A stretch of 54,657 nt of DNA from Parachlorella kessleri. Its lineage: Eukaryota; Chlorophyta; Trebouxiophyceae; Chlorellales; Chlorellaceae. This document shows positions 50,735-54,657 of this stretch, piece by piece; positions within the stretch are counted from its first letter, which is position 1; each line of letters starts with the position of its first letter. The notes beneath the pieces are model-generated. The model saw nothing but the letters and a program-made list of their open reading frames with translations, searched no databases and had not been told where the DNA came from. The stretch spans positions 1 to 54,657 of the forward strand of contig BBXU01002955.1 of the NCBI GenBank assembly GCA_001598975.1, written 5' to 3'. The translations under genes were made by a program, and so were the position numbers.

Positions 50735-53700
50735 TCAGTTTTTTTTGCAAACCAGCTTGACAGAGGAGGCCTTGTTGTCGAAGGTACCGAAAGAGGGCAT
50801 TTTTGCTTTGACGACCAGCTTGCGCCCACGGTAATTGGTGTTCTCGTACAGCGTGGCGGTGCAGCCAGGGGAGATGGTGGCACTTGATGCCCAGTTATCG
50901 TACTTGGCGGCTGGCATGCGGGGATGATTTCCAGGCAGCAAGGTGATGCTGTCCCCGTCCCACGGATCCCCGCCATAGTGTCTCTTTGAAAACAGGTTGA
51001 GGCCCTGCAATGTAAACAGTCAGTCAGTTAAGAAAGAAAAACCCACCCAGGCCTCGCCGCCCAGCCGCAGCTGAGCTTGTCTCACTACTCCCATGCAGTA
51101 GTGGTTCAACAGCGCTGAGTGCCCTTGAATCCCAGCAAGGTGGGAAGGCAGCCCTTGAGTCACAGGATGCCTCAACAAGTTGCCACTCAAGAGCCCTCCA
51201 GCACTCAAGGGCAATGCCAAAACGGTGCCATGTGACTACCACCGCCGGCGGCAGGAGGTTGTCAAGCTATGGCAGACTTTCTGCACACACCCGCTCACCT
51301 TGCTGTTGTCCAAAACAAACTTGACAACACTCCTGGTTACGGTCCGCTGATATGCGCGACCATCGCTACCCTCCGCAATGACCAGGGCCCTTGTGTTAAA
51401 ATCATCATCCCACGCATTCGAGCCAAACTGACCAGGGGCAACGTCGAGGTCCGACCTCACCACCTGGATGTAATATGGGTGATACACCTGTTTGTTGACC
51501 CCACTTGGAGACTCACGGCAGCATGGTACCATGCTCCGGTCAGATGACGGTATGCTGTTATATTCCACTAGACTACTACTAGGTTCAACTTGTCCAGGAC
51601 GACGTGAATTCCGTGCAGTACATACTGCACGCAACTCAAGTTCGGTGGTGGGTGTATACATTCGGTGTACATCCCGGTGTATACACCCACCACCGGTGGT
51701 CAGAAGCGCCAACAAAGGTTGACTTACCGCATTTTTGCCGTCTTTGATACCAAAGTCTGCCCCTGCGAAGGCTTCCAGTGTGCCGGAGGTCTTCCACATT
51801 GTATATCCTATCCTTTCGTAATATTTGTCAAGGGGGTACCTGCAGTTGTGAGCGTAGACATGCCATTTACTAATTAGCTGGTACCTCCCTTCCTGTGAGC
51901 AGGCCGTGCATGTGTAAAGTGCTGCCCGAAACATTTCCAGCCCTGCCGCGCCCAGTCCCTGGTCTGCAACGCCCAACAACACACCAGATACCCATCCGGA
52001 TGCACATGTCCCCAGCAGCCTTACTGGCTCTTACCCGGCACTGGTCACGCTGTAGCTCCGCCGTGCAGCCTCCCACTTCATCCCGAACCATCCCACAGCT
52101 TCCCCGACTGGCTGGCCTATGCGAATGACGGCAAGGTCATACTTAAAAACGCCAAGGTCACAGCTGCCGTCCGCATTGCAGTGCCCGCGTGCATTGGACC
52201 AGTAGGTGGTTGCTGTGACCCACGGGTACCTGTGACCAGTGAAAAAGGTAAGGGACAGTAAGTTGGTGACACTGGACACAGTGCCACAGAGATGTATGCT
52301 GTGCAACTGTGGCGTCAGATAAGGAGCCAGCCGTGGCAGATGAGGAGCCAGCACATGTGATACAGCCCACATAGCCGAGGATGCATTCAAGCAAGTCAGC
52401 TCATTAGGAAGTCCAAGAAAGCCTCAAGGTACGAAGGGGTCTATGGAGGTGCGAAAGGCCGTGCACAACCTAGCAACCATAAGCCCATTCTTTCGTGCAC
52501 CATGGCAAACTGGATGTACCTTCCTGTACACCGCATGTGCACCATGTGCACCACAACCACTAGTTGAAACCTTGTATAGTCATAGACCTATATGCAAGGG
52601 CTACCAAACCGGACTGGTACGGCGGGCAGGACTGGATTGGAGGCGGACCTCTCATGCAAGGTAACATGGACAAGGTCTCACACGGTGCCAAAGCCAAGCT
52701 GCTCTCTCACATGCCAAGATTGTCGTATCTGATTATGCTCGCTGCGATGAAGGACAAGCTCTTGCTGAACGCGCCCGCGAATGCATCATACACACTGCGA
52801 GTAAGGCAGTTGTAGGGTCAGACCAGGCAGGAAGGGTTTAATAACAAGGATCACATGCTGCCTTAGCAAATGCCCGTCGGAGAGGCAGGTCATAATCACA
52901 CTCCGCAGAACAAGGTAGGTGCCAGGTAAGCGCTACGTAGTGCCTATTGATGTATGCATCAATAAATACAAAAATAAATACATACGCTCAGGTAGCCATG
53001 AAGTAGCTGTGGGTGCAGAGGTTGATGTGGTCCCACAACTGGACGGCAAAGGGACTGTACTGTCATGCACTCAGCGGTGCACGTGCACGGGGCAACAAGG
53101 GTGAGCCAGTCCTTTGGTAAGGAGGAATGCTGGGCATGTGGGAAACAAGAATTGTCATCTCACCAGTGGCCTGCAGCACAAGAAGTGAAGAAGGTGTTGA
53201 AGGCCTAGAGCACGTCATGAGAAACCAACCAAGTGCCGCTTTCCATCAGTGATTTTTGTTTATGGAGACCCAAACGCAAGCCCACACTGACAGGGGTGCG
53301 CACTCAGTTGGAAGCAGCCGGCTGGGGCGGACTGCAACACTAACTAGCTATAGCTTTTTGGTTTGGCAAGACACCTCAGCCACTCTGCAGTGCAAGCCCT
53401 ACACCAGCCAGGCTCAAGAGACCAAATTCCGCCACTATCACACCTGCAGTGAATATAGTGGACGGACCAACCAGCGCGCCGCTGCAGGTGTAGTCATCAC
53501 CATTGGCCTTTTGGCCGACAAGCTGGCCCACAATGATCCACGGCTGCCCCATGAAATCCTGTCGCACCCTGTCATCTGTTCCCCATATCAGCAGCTTGCG
53601 GGAGGCTGGTATGGTGCTGTTGTCTGTGGGGATGAAATGGGGGGACTCAATCTGCTCTCCAGCTCCGGGTGCCACTGTGTTCTCTATGGCTTGGATGTAG

Positions 53701-54657
53701 AGCAAGCCGAGAGGTGTGATGCGGGTAGCGAACACAGGGCCGGAATTCTTGGGTGTCCTGCGCCACGCTATGCACTGTAGCACACTGTTATGGGCAGCAG
53801 CCTGCAGGGTACGACTTTACAGGGTACCCCACCGCGTAATAAACTTGCTACGCGAAACCCCTCCAAGATAGCACTCCCTCTCTATGCCACACGCGGGCTT
53901 TTCCTCCCATTTACAGGCCTTGCACGTGCGCAGAAGGTCTGGCTTTGCACTGTCACCCATAGCACACACGCTTAAGGTGCAAGCTTGCTGTCGCCCAACC
54001 GCTGTCACAGCTAGTCCCAGCATTCTGTAGCAGCGCTGTCAAGAGCTTAGCAAGCTTAAAAAAATGTGGAGGGGCCCGGGGCGCTGCAAACAGCATCCAG
54101 GAACCACAGCTTGGCAGGCCCACCTAGGTGCAGTGCCACAAACATCTCACACGCAGCTCCTGGGGGCCCTGACCTGGCACTCACCGCGTGCTGCCAGGAG
54201 CGACCCTGGGATGGGGCGGCGGGGTGTCCACCAGATGAACCTTGGCAACCAGCTTGAAGCCCTCATCCTGGAAGCGAAACAGGTCATCCAGACTTGCGCT
54301 GCCGCTGGTATCGAGGTTCGCAGTCGCCACGATGTTGGCAGGGTCAGCCGACTTGGTGCCTGCAGCAGCAGAAGGTTAAAAGTCAAGGGTGTTGCATGCC
54401 CCAGTGAGGTGTGAGTGTGGGCTGGAGCACAGGTTGGCAAGACCTGGGGAGCGTCAGGGGGTACAAGCCTTGTTGCAAGCCAATGAGGAGCCCTTGAGAG
54501 GTCAAAGCAATTCCAGACCTGCCACTGGTGGCACTTACAATACGCGCAATCAACTTCCGTTGTGCGTGCCGGATGGCTGCCTCATTGCGACAGGGTCCAA
54601 TGGGACTTACGGTCGGAGCAGGGCTTGTCTTGCACAACCTTGACGCCCTGGCCTTGA
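50735..54657 (-). CDS. V8-like (S1B) serine-protease homologue fused to a beta/gamma-crystallin domain, 5'-truncated by window edge
   Basis: The 5' end lies beyond 54657. N-terminal pieces: about 54645-54600 (QGVKVVQDKPCSD) and 54355-54184 (ANIVATANLDTSGSASLDDL). The protease part begins about 53780-53476 with QPWIIVGQLVGQK and YTCSGALVGPSTIFTAG, followed by a likely 7-nt exon (53170-53164) restoring TAGH. An intermediate exon near 53065-52985 is uncertain. About 52235-52080 gives DGSCDLGVFKYDLAVIRIGQ (catalytic Asp) and VGWFGM. About 51849-51730 gives YPLDKYYERIGYTMWK. About 51500-51299 gives SDLDVAPGQFGSNAW, where the nucleophile position expected to be Ser reads Phe. The last exon (51004-50735) is a complete beta/gamma-crystallin domain with two calcium-type motifs, YDNWASS and FDNKASS, and YENTNYRG. 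His and Asp remain, Ser does not, so this may be a pseudoprotease, or a sequencing error may be involved. Probably secreted, but the signal peptide is outside the window. Confidence 0.82.
51613..51694. repeat. Two nested perfect inverted repeats inside an intron
   Basis: GTGCAGTA at 51613-51620 and TACTGCAC at 51623-51630 form a perfect 8-bp hairpin. Directly after, GGTGGTGGGTGTATACA at 51644-51660 pairs perfectly over 17 bp with 51678-51694. Both lie in the intron between the two last protease exons of the minus-strand gene. Confidence 0.85.

Overview
The window is nuclear DNA from an intron-rich, GC-rich eukaryote, most likely a green alga, perhaps a trebouxiophyte. The evidence is plant-type RST1 and mL46 proteins, many short exons with GT-AG introns (plus two likely GC-AG introns), TGTAA motifs just after some stop codons, CAG and alanine-rich tracts, and a cell-wall gene pair (GT47 exostosin-like and GH5 mannanase-like). 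I saw no bacterial operon, CRISPR array, rRNA, convincing tRNA or recognisable transposase.

Layout: bases 1-2870 hold weakly supported minus-strand coding sequence (an Ala/Lys then Gln/Pro-rich protein and unrecognised exons). A Cid1-type terminal nucleotidyltransferase follows (minus, 2872-7622). It is divergent from a large plus-strand RST1/focadin homologue (7927-20237). Mitochondrial ribosomal protein mL46 (minus, 20718-22812) is divergent from SEC13 (plus, 23195-25279). Two minus-strand carbohydrate genes come next: a secreted GH5 mannanase-like enzyme (25874-30091) and a Golgi-type exostosin-like glycosyltransferase (30390-37715). The latter is divergent from methionine aminopeptidase 2 (plus, 38124-42735). 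A small DUF3140 protein (minus, 44024-45033) and an ADP-ribose/CDP-alcohol diphosphatase-like metallophosphatase (minus, 45729-48795) follow. Bases 49310-49990 are a pyrimidine-rich repeat array enclosing a short interstitial telomere-like tract inside an inverted repeat. The right end is a 5'-truncated minus-strand gene for a V8-like serine-protease homologue fused to a beta/gamma-crystallin domain.

Functional links: the divergent nucleotidyltransferase and RST1 genes both point to cytoplasmic 3'-5' RNA decay (RNA tailing, and the bridge between SKI complex and exosome). The GH5 and GT47 genes point to wall or extracellular polysaccharide metabolism. The most unusual items are the protease-crystallin fusion, whose apparent nucleophile serine is Phe and whose catalytic His appears to lie on a 7-nt micro-exon; repeated downstream copies of exon ends with their splice donors inside several introns; and the telomere-like tract flanked by inverted repeats.

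Exon joins were read by eye from splice consensus, reading phase and family motifs. Joins given to the base are those where phase closed; ranges marked approximate are not. No search or alignment was run.
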